A stretch of 64,000 bases of DNA from Sphingomonas sp. SORGH_AS_0879 (GCF_030819175.1 NZ_JAUTBJ010000002.1:2056001-2120000); one strand, 5' to 3'; shown: positions 1-11,560, counted from the first letter of the stretch. Translations and numbers: made by a program. The notes: generated from the letters alone by a model not told the origin.

Positions 1-853
1 GGCTCATGTCCGACAGCGCGCGGGCGAGCATCCCCAGTTCGTCGCGACGATCCGGCAGGCGGGGCACCACGACCTCGCGTGCGCGCCCCAGACGAACGCG
101 GACGGCGGCGCGCGCCAGTCGCCGCAACGGACGGACGATGGTACGCGCGAGGAACAGCGACAACAGCACCGAGATCAGCGCGACCAGCGCGAGGAGGACG
201 CTCAACCGGAACCGCTCGATCCGCACCGTCTCGGTGATGAAGCGCGCATTCTCGGTCGCCATGATCGCGCCGCCGCTGGGCAGGGGTGCGGCGGCGGTGA
301 TGACGGGGGTGCGATCGGGCGCGCGCCAGACCGAGGCGGAGATACCCCCTTGGCGGGCCGCGCGGACATCGGGCCATTCCGCGCCTTCGCGCCGCTCGCG
401 GTAGAGCGGGGGGCGGGCGGCGCCGACCACCGTATCGATCCCGGCGTCGAGGAAGCGCGCGATCGACTGCCCCAGGTCCTGTTTGTCGGGATCGCGCAGC
501 ACGACGTTGCGGATACCCAGCGCACGGCTGTCCCCGACCAGTCGTCCGGCCGCGTCGAACAGCCGGACCCGCGCGCCCGTATCCCGCGCCAGCCGCGTGA
601 CCAGCCGGTCGCGCTCCTCGCTCCGCACCGAGGTCAGCGCCTCGCCCATCAGGCGAACCTCACGCAACGACTGGGCGACGCGATTGTCGAGCAGTCTCGC
701 GCGGTAGGAGTCGAGATAGAAGAAGCCACCGGCGAGCAACAACAGTGCGAAAATGTTGATCGCCAGAATCCGCTGGGTCAGCGAAATCTGGCCCGACCAG
801 CGCAACGCCAGGTCGGGGGCTTCACTCCTCGGAGAATCGGTAGCCGGCGCCAT
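1..853 (-). CDS. chvG: Sensor histidine kinase ChvG, N-terminal part (cut by window edge)
   Basis: This is the sensor half of an alphaproteobacterial ChvG/ChvI-type two-component system, which typically responds to acidity or envelope stress at the inner membrane. It reads open from an ATG at 853 to the left edge, about 284 codons. Visible are a short cytoplasmic N-terminus, a first membrane segment ([19 protein letters not shown]), a periplasmic sensor of roughly 180 residues, a second membrane segment ([20 protein letters not shown]) and the beginning of a HAMP linker ([14 protein letters not shown]). The kinase core lies outside the window. The start overlaps the 3' end of chvI by about 30 bases, so the two are translationally linked. 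ChvG next to ChvI and pckA is a known alphaproteobacterial arrangement, which supports the family call. Confidence 0.85.
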   Translation of the reverse strand, partial: MAPATDSPRSEAPDLALRWSGQISLTQRILAINIFALLLLAGGFFYLDSYRARLLDNRVAQSLREVRLMGEALTSVRSEERDRLVTRLARDTGARVRLFDAAGRLVGDSRALGIRNVVLRDPDKQDLGQSIARFLDAGIDTVVGAARPPLYRERREGAEWPDVRAARQGGISASVWRAPDRTPVITAAAPLPSGGAIMATENARFITETVRIERFRLSVLLALVALISVLLSLFLARTIVRPLRRLARAAVRVRLGRAREVVVPRLPDRRDELGMLARALSDMS

Positions 854-1529
854 AGAGCGTCTCGATGGCGTCGAATTCGGGGTCTGCCTGTCGGAACTTG
901 CGGCGCAGACGCTTGATATGGCTGTCGATCGTGCGGTCGTCGACATAGATGTCGTCCTGATAGGCCGCGTCCATCAACTGGTTGCGGGTGCGCACGATGC
1001 CGGGGCGCTGGGCCAGCGTCTCCAGGATCAGGAATTCGGTGACGGTCAGGGTGACGGGCTCGCCTTTCCACGTCACCCGGTGCCGTGCCGGGTCCATCGC
1101 CAGCGCGCCACGGGTCAGCGGCCCCTGCGCGTCGGCGGCGGGCGTTCCCTGCGGCGTCCCGACATATTCCGACCGGCGCAGGATCGCGCGGATGCGCGCG
1201 ATCAGCAGCCGCTGTGAGAAGGGCTTGGCGATATAATCGTCCGCGCCCATCGCCAGGCCCAGCGCCTCGTCCAGTTCGTCATCCTTGCTGGTCAGGAAAA
1301 TCACCGGAATCTGGCTCTTCTCACGCAGCCGGCGCAGCAGCTCCAGCCCGTCCATGCGCGGCATCTTGATATCGAAGATGGCCAGATCGGGCGGATTGTC
1401 GATCAGCGCCTTCAGCGCCGCTTCGCCATCGGCATAGATTCGCGTGACGAACCCTTCCGCCTGAAGCGCGATCGATACGGATGTCAGGATGTTACGGTCG
1501 TCGTCGACCAGCGCGATCGTCGCCGTCAT
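822..1529 (-). CDS. chvI: Response regulator ChvI (OmpR family)
   Basis: A 235-residue DNA-binding response regulator, the partner of the overlapping chvG. The receiver domain (about residues 1-120) has the acidic pocket VDDD, the phospho-acceptor Asp in [12 protein letters not shown] and the conserved Lys in YIAKPFS. The C-terminal winged-helix domain has typical OmpR/PhoB motifs ([33 protein letters not shown]). The reading frame extends further upstream, but the start was placed at [11 protein letters not shown], where family similarity begins. In related bacteria ChvI controls envelope, acid and central-carbon genes. The divergent pckA directly upstream is a plausible target, although no operator was identified in the 211 bases between them. 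Confidence 0.9.
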   Translation of the reverse strand: MTATIALVDDDRNILTSVSIALQAEGFVTRIYADGEAALKALIDNPPDLAIFDIKMPRMDGLELLRRLREKSQIPVIFLTSKDDELDEALGLAMGADDYIAKPFSQRLLIARIRAILRRSEYVGTPQGTPAADAQGPLTRGALAMDPARHRVTWKGEPVTLTVTEFLILETLAQRPGIVRTRNQLMDAAYQDDIYVDDRTIDSHIKRLRRKFRQADPEFDAIETLYGAGYRFSEE

Positions 1530-1740
1530 GCGATCAACCCCAGACCATTGTCGTGCGAAGGAACCGCCATGCGCCTCGGTTAAGCCAAAGCGGGACACGG
1601 CTCAACCGTCTTTGCACATCCGCCTGTTTGACGTGTTAAACAAACGCGCTATGGATCGTGCAACGCATACGTATTCGCATGCGGTGAGAAACGGTGGCCG
1701 GTCCATCGCGGTCGGCGCCCTGGGGAACGAGGAAGCTCTT

Positions 1741-3349
1741 ATGAACGAACGGATTCCGGAAATCGGTTTGCAGGCGCAGGGGATCGAGACCCGTGCCACG
1801 CTCCACTGGAACCTGGTCACCGCGCGGCTGATCGAAACCGCCGTGGCGCGTGGTGAGGGCAAGCTGTCGGCGGACGGCCCGCTGGTGGTCGAGACGGGCG
1901 AGCACACCGGGCGTTCGGCGCAGGACAAGTTCATGGTCCGCGACGACGAGACCCGCGACACCGTCTGGTGGGGCAAGACCAACAAGCCGATGAGCCCCGA
2001 CGACTTCGCCGCGCTCAAGGCCGATTTCTTCGCCGCGCTCGGCCAGAAGGAAAATCTGTTCGTCCAGGATCTCTATGGCGGATCGCAGCCCGAGCACCGG
2101 GTGCGCGTGCGCGTCATCAACGAACTGGCCTGGCATAATCTGTTCATCCGCACGATGCTGGTCCGCCCGGAAGAGCATGAACTGCGCAAGTTCGTCGCCG
2201 ACTATACGATCATCGACCTGCCCAGCTTCCGCGCCGACCCCGCACGTCATGGCTGTCGTTCCTCGACCGTCATCGCGGTCAACATGACCGAGAAGCTGAT
2301 CCTGATCGGCGGCACCCGCTATGCGGGCGAGATGAAGAAGTCGGTCTTCGGCCTGCTCAACTATCTTCTGCCGACGACGGGCGTGATGCCGATGCACTGT
2401 TCGGCCAATATGGGCGCGGACGGATCGACGGCGGTGTTCTTCGGCCTGTCGGGCACCGGCAAGACGACGCTGTCGGCGGATGCCAGCCGTACGCTGATCG
2501 GTGACGACGAGCATGGGGTGGTCGGACACGGCGGTCTTCAATTTCGAGGGCGGCTGCTATGCCAAGATGATCCGCCTGTCGCCCGAGGCGGAGCCGGAAA
2601 TCTTCGCGACGACCAAGCGGTTCGGCACGGTGCTGGAGAATGTGGTCATGGACCCGGTCACGCGCCAGCTCGACCTGAACGACAACAGCCTGGCCGAGAA
2701 CAGCCGGGGGGCGTACCCGATCGACTTCATCCCCAATGCGTCGAAGGACAATATGGGGGGCGTGCCGCGCAACATCGTGATGCTGACCGCCGACGCCTAT
2801 GGTATCCTGCCGCCGATCGCGAAGCTGACCCCCGAACAGGCGATGTACCATTTCCTGTCGGGCTATACCGCGCGTGTCGCGGGCACCGAGATCGGCGTGA
2901 CCGAGCCGGATGCGACCTTCTCGACCTGCTTCGGTGCGCCGTTCATGCCACGCCACCCTTCCGTCTATGGCAATCTGCTGAAGGAGCGGATCGCGAAGGG
3001 CGGCGTGGATTGCTGGCTGGTCAATACCGGCTGGACCGGCGGCAAGTACGGCGTGGGCAACCGGATGCCGATCAAGGCGACGCGCGCGCTGCTCAACGCC
3101 GCGCTCGACGGCAGCCTGAACCAGGTCGAGTTCCGCATCGATCCGAATTTCGGTTTCCAGGTGCCGGTTGCGGTGCCGGGCGTCGATCCGGCGATCCTGA
3201 ACCCGCGCGATACCTGGGCCGACAAGGGCGCCTATGACGCGACGGCGGCTAAGCTGGTCGATCTGTTCAACGAGAACTTCCAGCAGTTCGCAAGCCATGT
3301 CGACGAAGGCGTTCGGGCGGCGGCACCGAAGGTGACGGTGGCGGCGTAA
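1741..3349 (+). pseudogene. pckA: Phosphoenolpyruvate carboxykinase (ATP), frameshifted
   Basis: PckA converts oxaloacetate plus ATP to phosphoenolpyruvate plus CO2, the entry step of gluconeogenesis. The ATG at 1741 follows a good ribosome site (GAGGAAG). The first frame carries the N-terminal domain and the P-loop [11 protein letters not shown]. It then leaves the family sequence after IGDDEHG, at a run of four Gs (2515-2518). The expected continuation ([17 protein letters not shown]) appears in the next frame and runs to a normal C-terminus at 3349. Removing one G restores an uninterrupted protein of about 535 residues, the usual length for alphaproteobacterial PckA. The break falls between the kinase-1a and metal/substrate motifs, so as written the enzyme would be inactive. 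A homopolymer sequencing error is as likely as a true mutation. Confidence 0.9.
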
Positions 3350-3359
3350 TTTGTCGTGG

Positions 3360-3388
3360 GGGAGGGCGCTTGTGGTGGGCGTCCTCCC
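3360..3388 (+). terminator. Hairpin after pckA
   Basis: An inverted repeat (GGGAGGGCGC ... GCGTCCTCCC, one G-T wobble) with a nine-base loop lies just after the pckA stop and before the convergent nfeD-like gene. It is a likely transcription terminator, though only two T residues follow it. Confidence 0.5.
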
Positions 3389-3405
3389 TTGGCCCACCGC
3401 CAGCC

Positions 3406-3852
3406 TCAGTCTAAAGGCTCGACCAACAAAACCCCGCCATCGATATGCGCGACGCGCAACCGGGTTCCGCTTTCCGCGTCCGGCCCACGCACCGGCCACT
3501 CGCTATCGCCCAACCGCGCCCGACCCTCGCCCCCGACGATCGGCGTCGTGACGGTAACGACCTGCCCCCGCAGTCGCAGGGCGGGCGCATTCAAGACCGG
3601 CGCGTCGCTTTCCACCGGAAAATCCCGATACCAGCGCCGCCCGATCACCACGCAAACGACGCTCCACGCCGCGAAATCGGCGAGTTGCAGTCCGATCGGC
3701 AGGTCCGGCAGCGCCCATGTGGTCAGCGCCGTCACCCCCGCGGCGACGGCAAGGAAGATCAGGAATACCCCCGGCACCAGCAGCTCGGCGATACCGAGCG
3801 CCAGGCCCGCTGCCAGCCACAATGCGGCAGGGTCGAGTTCTCCGATCGTCAC
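3406..3852 (-). CDS. NfeD-family membrane protein
   Basis: A 148-residue NfeD-like protein of the short, protease-less type. It has an N-terminal hydrophobic region (two or three membrane segments between about residues 8 and 70) and a C-terminal OB-fold-like beta domain (LRGQVVTVTTPIVGGEGRARL, followed by WPVRG). It starts at a GTG that overlaps the stop of the upstream SPFH gene by four bases (GTGA), so the two are almost certainly co-translated. NfeD proteins are usually paired with SPFH/stomatin proteins and are thought to organise membrane microdomains. The exact role here is not shown by the sequence. Confidence 0.85.
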   Translation of the reverse strand: MTIGELDPAALWLAAGLALGIAELLVPGVFLIFLAVAAGVTALTTWALPDLPIGLQLADFAAWSVVCVVIGRRWYRDFPVESDAPVLNAPALRLRGQVVTVTTPIVGGEGRARLGDSEWPVRGPDAESGTRLRVAHIDGGVLLVEPLD

Positions 3853-4823
3853 GACGGCGACTGGTCGAACGGCCCCGGCTTGGTGGTGACGCGCGGGGTG
3901 GCGGTGTCAGACTTGTTATTGCCAAGCGCTTCCTTGGCCAGTTCGCCGATCCCGCCCAGCGTGCCGATCAACTGGGTCGCCTCGACCGGGAACAGGATCG
4001 TCTTGGCATTGGGGCTGGTCGCGAACTTGCCGACCGCCTCGACATATTTCTGCGCGATGAAATAGTTGATCGCCTGCGTCCCGCCCGACTCGATCGCCTC
4101 GGACACGACGCGGGTCGCCTTGGCTTCGGCCTCGGCGGCGCGTTCGCGGGCTTCGGAGTCGCGATAGGCCGACTCGCGGCGACCCTCGGCTTCCAGAATG
4201 CGCGCCTGCTTCTGCCCCTCGGCGCGCAGAATCTCCGACGCGCGCGAGCCTTCCGCCTCCAGAATATTGGCGCGTTTCTCGCGTTCGGCCTTCATCTGGC
4301 GGGCCATGGCGTTGACGATGTCGACCGGCGGACGGATGTCCTTGATTTCGACGCGGGTGATCTTCACGCCCCAGGGAGTCGTCGCGTGATCGACCACATT
4401 GAGCAGCCGCGCATTGATCTCGTCGCGCTTGGATAGGGTTTCATCCAGATCCATCGATCCCATGACGGTGCGCAAATTGGTGGTGACGAGGTTCAACAAG
4501 GCGACATACAGGTCCGACACCTCATAGGCCGCCTTGGGCGCGTCCAGCACCTGGAAGAAGACGACCCCGTCGGTGGAGATCATCGCATTGTCCTTGGTGA
4601 TGATTTCCTGCCCCGGAATATCGATCACCTGCTCCATCATGTTCACCTTGCGCCCCACGCGGTAGAAAAAGGCGGGGTAGAAGTTGAAACCGGGGATGGC
4701 GGTGCCGGTATAGCGGCCGAAATGCTCGATCGTGTACTGGTAACCCTGGCGGACGATCTTGATCGACATCATCAGGTACATCAGCACCAGCAGGACCGCG
4801 AGTGCGGCGATGATCAGGCCCAT
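3849..4823 (-). CDS. SPFH/band 7 (stomatin/QmcA-like) membrane protein
   Basis: A membrane-anchored SPFH protein of 324 residues, similar to QmcA. It has one N-terminal membrane segment (GLIIAALAVLLVLMYLMMS), a band-7 domain (VRQGYQYTIEHFGRYT, TKDNAMISTDGVVFFQV, WGVKITRVEIKDIRPP) and a long charged coiled coil (about residues 175-260) with the repeated pattern ILEAEG/ILRAEG, then a conserved helical end. The second of two nearby ATGs was chosen because GGGGGAG lies six bases before it; the first (at 4838) has no ribosome site. It forms an operon with the NfeD gene and is divergent from guaB. Known relatives form oligomeric membrane scaffolds that modulate membrane proteases. Confidence 0.88.
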   Translation of the reverse strand: MGLIIAALAVLLVLMYLMMSIKIVRQGYQYTIEHFGRYTGTAIPGFNFYPAFFYRVGRKVNMMEQVIDIPGQEIITKDNAMISTDGVVFFQVLDAPKAAYEVSDLYVALLNLVTTNLRTVMGSMDLDETLSKRDEINARLLNVVDHATTPWGVKITRVEIKDIRPPVDIVNAMARQMKAEREKRANILEAEGSRASEILRAEGQKQARILEAEGRRESAYRDSEARERAAEAEAKATRVVSEAIESGGTQAINYFIAQKYVEAVGKFATSPNAKTILFPVEATQLIGTLGGIGELAKEALGNNKSDTATPRVTTKPGPFDQSPS

Positions 4824-4825
4824 GA

Positions 4826-6406
<1,581 letters not shown>

Positions 6407-6424
6407 CCTGAAGGGTCTGTCCGC

Positions 6425-7612
6425 ATGACGCCTGCCGCACGCACACAAGCCGCGATCGAGTTGCTCGACGAGATCCTTGCCGCTGCGGCGAGCGGCGGGG
6501 CGGCGGCCGACACGCTGATCGCGCGCTATTTCGCGACTCGCCGCTATGCCGGATCGAAGGATCGGCGAGCGGTGCGCGAACTGGTCTATGCCGCCATCCG
6601 TCAGGCTGGGCCGGTGCCTGTCTCGGGCCGTGCCGCGATGGTCGCGGTGGCGGACCGTGATCCGGCGCTCGCCGCGACCTTCGACGGGCAGGGCCATGGG
6701 CCCGCGCCGATCACACCGGACGAACCCCGCGCCGAGCGGGGCATCGCCCCCGATTGGCTGGTCGACGCGCTGACGGCGTCCGGTCTGGACGAAGCGCAAC
6801 AGGCGGCGCTGGTCGATCGCGCGCCGCTGGACGTTCGGGTAAACAGCCTCGCCACGACGCGACAGGCGGTGCTGGAGCAACTGCCCGACGCAACCCCCAC
6901 GCCGCTCGCACCGCTGGGCCTTCGCCTCGCGAGCGGGACGCCGATCGAGCAATCCGATCTCTACCGCGCCGGTCTGGTCGAGGTGCAGGACGAGGGCAGC
7001 CAGTTGGTTGGATCGGCGCTGGCGGCGCAACCCGGCGAATGGCTGGTGGACCTGTGCGCCGGCGCGGGCGGCAAGACGCTCCAGATCGCCGCCGCCATGG
7101 ACAATCGCGGGGCGCTGCTCGCCTGCGATATCGACCGGGCGCGGTTGCAGAAGCTGCCCCCCCGTGCCGAACGCGCTGGCGCGACGATCATCGAGAGTCG
7201 CTTGCTCAATCCCGGTCATGAGGCGCAGATGCTGTCCGACTGGGCGGGCAGGGCGGACGGTGTGCTGATCGACGCACCCTGTTCGGGCACCGGCACCTGG
7301 CGTCGCAACCCGGAGGCGCGCTGGCGGCTGACGCCCGATCGCCTGGCGCGCCTGCGCATGATGCAGGAACAGGTGCTGTCGATTGGTGCCGGGCTGGTCA
7401 AGCCGGGCGGCCGGATGATCTATATCGTCTGCTCACTGCTCGATGCCGAGGGAAGGGATCAGGTCGCGGCGTTTCTGGCGGCGCATTCCGGCTGGTCGGC
7501 CGAGCCCGTCGAACCGACGGTCGGAACACCCCACGGCCCGGGCCGCAGGCTCGATCCCGCCAGCCACGGCACCGACGGCTTTTTTGTCGCCTGCCTCCGG
7601 GCGCCATGCTAG
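6425..7612 (+). CDS. rsmB: RsmB/NOP family 16S rRNA (cytosine-5) methyltransferase
   Basis: A 395-residue SAM-dependent RNA m5C methyltransferase. The N-terminal NusB-like helical domain is short and divergent. The catalytic domain has the SAM-binding motif (VDLCAGAGGKTLQIA), the motif with the catalytic cysteine (IDAPCSGTGTWRRNPE) and the second cysteine (YIVCSLLDAEG, where most relatives have TCS). In known systems RsmB methylates C967 of 16S rRNA. The family also includes similar enzymes with other rRNA targets, so the exact site is inferred. It lies directly after guaB on the same strand and ends just before the TPR gene. Confidence 0.88.
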   Translation: MTPAARTQAAIELLDEILAAAASGGAAADTLIARYFATRRYAGSKDRRAVRELVYAAIRQAGPVPVSGRAAMVAVADRDPALAATFDGQGHGPAPITPDEPRAERGIAPDWLVDALTASGLDEAQQAALVDRAPLDVRVNSLATTRQAVLEQLPDATPTPLAPLGLRLASGTPIEQSDLYRAGLVEVQDEGSQLVGSALAAQPGEWLVDLCAGAGGKTLQIAAAMDNRGALLACDIDRARLQKLPPRAERAGATIIESRLLNPGHEAQMLSDWAGRADGVLIDAPCSGTGTWRRNPEARWRLTPDRLARLRMMQEQVLSIGAGLVKPGGRMIYIVCSLLDAEGRDQVAAFLAAHSGWSAEPVEPTVGTPHGPGRRLDPASHGTDGFFVACLRAPC

Positions 7613-7644
7613 CATTCGGCTCAGTGCCCAGTCCGGAGTTCCTC

Positions 7645-8148
7645 ATGCGTTTGACGTCCCTGGCCGCCGCCGCCGCCCTGGCGGTGGTATCGGTTTCCAC
7701 CTCGCTCAGCGGTCAGCGCCCCGATAGCCAGATCGATGCTCGGTCGCTGCAACTGCTGGAGCAGGGACGCAACCTGAAGGCGGCGGGCAATCTGGATGGC
7801 GCGACCGACGTGCTGGAGACGGCAGTGACGGTCGATCCGCGCAACCGCGCCGCCTTCGTCCTGCTGGCCGAGGTCGCCGATGCGCGCGGGCTGCCGGGTA
7901 AGGCGATCCGGCTCTATCGCGAGGCGCTGTTGCTCGACCCCAATGACCTTAAGGCTTTGCGCGGGCAGGGCGAAGCGCTGGTGCAGCGCGGCGCGGTCGC
8001 GCGCGCGAAGGACAATCTCGCCAAGATCAAGACGCTCTGCAAATCCGACTGCGCCGACGCGACCGCGCTCGCCGCGCAGATCGCCAAGGGGCCGCCCGCG
8101 CCGGTGACGACCGCGCAGGTCGATACCAAGGGTCAGACGAAGCAGTAA
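7645..8148 (+). CDS. Exported TPR-repeat protein
   Basis: A small protein of 167 residues with a hydrophobic N-terminal signal-like segment (LTSLAAAAALAVVSVSTSL) followed by three tetratricopeptide-like helices pairs (for example LLEQGRNLKAAGNLDGATDVLETAV and GKAIRLYREALLLDPND). It is probably periplasmic. TPRs mediate protein-protein contacts and no catalytic motif is seen, so the role is unknown. The ATG at 7645 was chosen because it opens the signal peptide; an earlier in-frame ATG at 7606 overlaps the end of rsmB. The palindromic intergenic repeat follows the stop directly. Confidence 0.75.
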   Translation: MRLTSLAAAAALAVVSVSTSLSGQRPDSQIDARSLQLLEQGRNLKAAGNLDGATDVLETAVTVDPRNRAAFVLLAEVADARGLPGKAIRLYREALLLDPNDLKALRGQGEALVQRGAVARAKDNLAKIKTLCKSDCADATALAAQIAKGPPAPVTTAQVDTKGQTKQ

Positions 8149-8152
8149 CGAT

Positions 8153-8280
8153 CCTCCCCGCGAGCGGGGAGGTGGCAGGGCAGAGCCCTGACGGAGGGGG
8201 GCTTCCGCACAGCATGTCCTATGCCGGACGCCCCCTCCACCACCGCTTCGCTGCGGTCCCTCTCCCCGCGCGCGGGGAGG
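8153..8280. repeat. Sphingomonad-type palindromic intergenic repeat / bidirectional terminator
   Basis: The whole gap between the convergent TPR gene and ksgA is a nested dyad. It opens with CCTCCCCGC-GA-GCGGGGAGG (8153-8172), closes with a matching GC-rich palindrome (about 8259-8280), and has complementary inner arms (ACGGAGGGGG against GCCCCCTCC). GC-rich dispersed palindromes with this layout are common between convergent genes in sphingomonads and relatives. Here it probably terminates transcription from both sides. Confidence 0.7.
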
Positions 8281-8284
8281 ATGT

Positions 8285-9109
8285 TCACGCCAGCGCGCGG
8301 GCCAGGGCGATGAACTCTTCCACCGACAGCGTTTCCGCCCGGCGTGCGGGGTCGATCCCGATCGACTCCATCGCCTCGACCGCACCGGCGACCGGCTTCA
8401 AACTCTGGCGCAACATCTTGCGACGCTGGCCGAAGGCGGCGGCGGTCAGGCGTTCCAGCGTGCGGAAACTCACCCCCTCCGGCGCAGGCTTGGGCGTGAT
8501 ATGGACCACCGCCGACATCACCTTGGGCGGCGGGGTGAAGGCGGAGCGGTGGACCGGCATCGCAATCCGCGATTCGCTACGCCACTGGGTCAGCACTGCC
8601 AGCCGACCATAGGCCGACTGGTCGGGCGCCGCTACGATCCGCTCCGCCACTTCCTTCTGAAACATCAGCGTGCAGGACTGCCACCAGGGCAGCCACGCCC
8701 CCGACAGCCAGCCGACCAGCAGCGGCGTCCCGACATTATAGGGCAGGTTGGAGACGATGTGCGGTTTGCTCTCGAACAATTCCGGCGCGTTGATGCGCAG
8801 GGCATCGCCCTCGATCACCTTCAACCGCCCCGGAAAGGCTTCCGCCAGTTCGGCGAGGGCGGGGATGCAGCGGCGGTCGCGCTCGATCGCGGTTACGCGT
8901 CCGCCCGCCATCAGCAGCGCACGGGTCAGGCCCCCGGGACCTGGCCCGATCTCCAGCACCTCCTGGTCGGTCAGATCGCCCGGAATGGCGGCGATCCGGG
9001 CCAGCAACTGGCCGTCGAACAGGAAATTCTGGCCCAGCGACTTGGCCGCCGACAGGCCATGACGCGCGATTACCTCGCGCAAGGGGGGCAGGGGCGTGAC
9101 GGGGTCCAT
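8285..9109 (-). CDS. rsmA: 16S rRNA (adenine(1518)-N6/adenine(1519)-N6) dimethyltransferase
   Basis: RsmA (KsgA) dimethylates two adjacent adenines near the 3' end of 16S rRNA as a late ribosome-assembly checkpoint. The 274-residue protein contains the KsgA opening LGQNFLFD, the SAM site ([16 protein letters not shown]), acidic VTAIERD, and the catalytic NLPYNV. The C-terminal helical domain includes [12 protein letters not shown] and [12 protein letters not shown]. The ATG at 9109 begins one base after the pdxA stop, giving a compact operon. An earlier in-frame ATG at 9145 would overlap pdxA. It is the last gene of the lptD-surA-pdxA-rsmA operon. Confidence 0.95.
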   Translation of the reverse strand: MDPVTPLPPLREVIARHGLSAAKSLGQNFLFDGQLLARIAAIPGDLTDQEVLEIGPGPGGLTRALLMAGGRVTAIERDRRCIPALAELAEAFPGRLKVIEGDALRINAPELFESKPHIVSNLPYNVGTPLLVGWLSGAWLPWWQSCTLMFQKEVAERIVAAPDQSAYGRLAVLTQWRSESRIAMPVHRSAFTPPPKVMSAVVHITPKPAPEGVSFRTLERLTAAAFGQRRKMLRQSLKPVAGAVEAMESIGIDPARRAETLSVEEFIALARALA

Positions 9110-9110
9110 G

Positions 9111-10106
9111 TCAGGCGGCGGCATCGGCCCGGCGTCTGGCGGCATCGCCTGCCATGGCGATGGCGGCGATCATCGCGCCGGGATGCGCGCGGTCCTGCCC
9201 CGCGATACCGAAGGCGGTCCCGTGATCGGGCGAGGTGCGCACGATCGGCAGGCCCAGCGTGATGTTCACGCCTTCATCGAAATGGAGGGTCTTGATCGGC
9301 ACCAGCGCCTGGTCGTGATAGCAGCACAGTGCCGCGTCATAGGCGGCACGCGCGCGCGGGTGGAACAGCGTGTCGGCGGCGAAGGGCCCCGTCGCGTCGA
9401 TCCCCTCGGCGCGAAGCTGTGCGATGGCGGGTTCGATCAGCTCGATTTCCTCGCGCCCGATCGCGCCGCTCTCGCCCGCATGGGGGTTGATCCCGGCAAA
9501 GGCGAGGCGCGGCGTCTTGATCCCGAAATTCTTGCACAGCCCGCGCGCTGTCGCTCGCCCCTTGGCGATGATCAGATCAATGGACAACAGCCCCGATACG
9601 GCGGCGAGCGGGACATGGGTGGTAATCGGCACGACCCGCAAGGACGGCCCCGCCAGCATCATCACCGCATTTTCGCCCGCGACCCCGCAACGCTCCGCCA
9701 CGAATTCGGTCTGGCCGGGATGGCTGAAGCCGATGCCGTAGAGTTGCGCCTTGCTGACCGGTCCCGTGACCAGCGCACTTGCCGCCTCCGAGCGGACCAG
9801 CCCGACCGCCAGTTCCAGCGCATGGAGCGCACAGCGCGCGCCCTCGACATCCGGCTGGCCCGGCCGAATCTCGCCCCCATCGTCGACGGACAGGATGGGC
9901 AGTGTTTGGTCGAATGCGGCGACGGCGGCCGCCATGTCCGACACCCGGACGGTGGGACCGCTCCACACCCGCTCGATCGCGCGTGCGTCGCCGACCGCCA
10001 GGAAGGGCGGCAGTCCGGCATCGGCCCGCGCGGCCCAGGCCTTGGCGATGATCTCCGGCCCGATTCCCGCCGGGTCGCCCATCGAGATCGCGAGTGGCCG
10101 GATCAT
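9111..10106 (-). CDS. pdxA: 4-hydroxythreonine-4-phosphate dehydrogenase
   Basis: PdxA oxidises 4-phosphohydroxy-L-threonine in the pyridoxal-5'-phosphate pathway. The 331-residue protein has the conserved start ([16 protein letters not shown]), metal-binding histidines in the HPGQTE and INPHAGESG contexts, and the [10 protein letters not shown] motif near the C-terminus. Its length matches the family. It sits between surA (13 bases upstream) and rsmA (1 base downstream), the same order as in enterobacteria. Confidence 0.96.
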   Translation of the reverse strand: MIRPLAISMGDPAGIGPEIIAKAWAARADAGLPPFLAVGDARAIERVWSGPTVRVSDMAAAVAAFDQTLPILSVDDGGEIRPGQPDVEGARCALHALELAVGLVRSEAASALVTGPVSKAQLYGIGFSHPGQTEFVAERCGVAGENAVMMLAGPSLRVVPITTHVPLAAVSGLLSIDLIIAKGRATARGLCKNFGIKTPRLAFAGINPHAGESGAIGREEIELIEPAIAQLRAEGIDATGPFAADTLFHPRARAAYDAALCCYHDQALVPIKTLHFDEGVNITLGLPIVRTSPDHGTAFGIAGQDRAHPGAMIAAIAMAGDAARRRADAAA

Positions 10107-10119
10107 CGCTTCGGTCCCA

Positions 10120-11502
10120 TCAGCGATATTCGATCACCGCGTCGCGCCGAAGATCGCGCATCTTCTGGTTCGCGCGCAGGTTGACCCGCTGTTGTTCGAC
10201 CTGGTTCTGGATCTGGTCGCTGGTCGGCAGATTGCCCGAACGCGGCTCCTCACGGTCGCACAGCACCAGCGAGCGGACACCCTGTTCCGGCGAACCGAAG
10301 GGCGGCGTCGCCTGGCCGATCTGAAGCTTCAACAGGATTTCCTGAAGCGGCGCCGGCAACTGGCGGATGGTAACCTGGTCGTTGTCGACCACCTCGGCCT
10401 TCAAGGTCGTCGCCACGCGCTGCACGTCGCCACAGCCCCGGATCGCCTGCGTCGCCTTGGCGAATTCGGCGGCCCGCGCGCTGGCCTGGGCCTGGGTCGT
10501 GCCCGCCGGGAACTTGACGGTCAACTGCTTGAGCGACAGGCGCGAATCGCGCGGATCGGCGGTCAGCACCTGGCGCTTGTCGGTCAGATACAGGATCGAG
10601 AAGCCGCCCGGAATCTGGATCGGTCCGGCGACCTGGCCGACCTCCATCTGCTGCGCCGCCGACTGAAGCTCGGGCGGCAGTTGGGCGGCGCGGACCCAGC
10701 CCAGGTCGCCATTGACCGCGCGGGTCGACGCCTCGGAAAAGCTGCGCGCGAAATATTCGAAGGGCTGCTGCCCCTTCTGGATTTCGGCGATGATCTGGCG
10801 CGCATTGGCGAAGACCTGTTGCTGCGTCGCCTCATTGGCCGAAAGGAAGATCTCCTTGAGGTTATATTCCTCGGTGCCCTTGGCGGCTTCCAGGCGGGCG
10901 CGGATCGCATTCACCTCTTCGTCGCCGACATTGACGAACGGCTCAACGCGCTTGCGAAGGTAGCGGCTCCAGGCCAGCTCACCCTCGATCTGGCGGCGCA
11001 TCGATCGATCGGACGAACCGACCGAGCGCAGAAAGGTCGTCATCGCGGTCGGCGTCTTGCCGAACTGCTGCGAGAAACGAGCATAGGCCTGGTTGATCTC
11101 GTCTGGCGTGACCGTGATGTCGGCGGTCTTCGCCTCCTGAATCTGCAACGTCTCGTCGATCAACTGACGCAGGATCTGCATGCGCAGGCGGTCGCGATCC
11201 TCGGGCGACAGGTTGGTGACGTTGTTCAGCGCCATGGCCAGTGCCATGCGCTGGTCGATGTCGGTCTGGGTCAGCACCGTCTCGTTGACGATGGCGGTCG
11301 GCTTGCGGACATTGGGGTCCAGCTTGCCGAAGAGTTGCAGGTTGGACGGGATGTTCAGCCCGCCCGTATCCGGCACCGCCTGATCGGGCACGGTCTGCGC
11401 CAGCGTGCCGGCGGCCGCGGCAGCCATCATCATCGTCACGCCCGCGCGAAGAAATCTGCCCTTGGTACGAATGTCGTTCTTCACCGTGTCTGTGATCCTC
11501 AT
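10120..11502 (-). CDS. surA: Periplasmic chaperone/peptidyl-prolyl isomerase SurA
   Basis: SurA escorts unfolded outer-membrane proteins across the periplasm. The protein is about 460 residues, with a signal-like N-terminus (GRFLRAGVTMMMAAAAAGTLAQ), a SurA N-terminal chaperone domain (AIVNETVLTQTDIDQRMALA), and a parvulin-type domain (about residues 220-325, with FEYFARSFSEAST and GDLGWVRAAQLPPEL). A second parvulin-like region follows that appears degenerate. The start at MRITDTVKND was preferred; the frame continues upstream to 11547. It lies directly downstream of lptD, whose product is one of SurA's main clients in known systems. Confidence 0.9.
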   Translation of the reverse strand: MRITDTVKNDIRTKGRFLRAGVTMMMAAAAAGTLAQTVPDQAVPDTGGLNIPSNLQLFGKLDPNVRKPTAIVNETVLTQTDIDQRMALAMALNNVTNLSPEDRDRLRMQILRQLIDETLQIQEAKTADITVTPDEINQAYARFSQQFGKTPTAMTTFLRSVGSSDRSMRRQIEGELAWSRYLRKRVEPFVNVGDEEVNAIRARLEAAKGTEEYNLKEIFLSANEATQQQVFANARQIIAEIQKGQQPFEYFARSFSEASTRAVNGDLGWVRAAQLPPELQSAAQQMEVGQVAGPIQIPGGFSILYLTDKRQVLTADPRDSRLSLKQLTVKFPAGTTQAQASARAAEFAKATQAIRGCGDVQRVATTLKAEVVDNDQVTIRQLPAPLQEILLKLQIGQATPPFGSPEQGVRSLVLCDREEPRSGNLPTSDQIQNQVEQQRVNLRANQKMRDLRRDAVIEYR

Positions 11503-11560
11503 CGCGCCTGAATGGGGCGCGTAACCGTCGCGATATGGCTCGACCATGCTGAATACCGGC

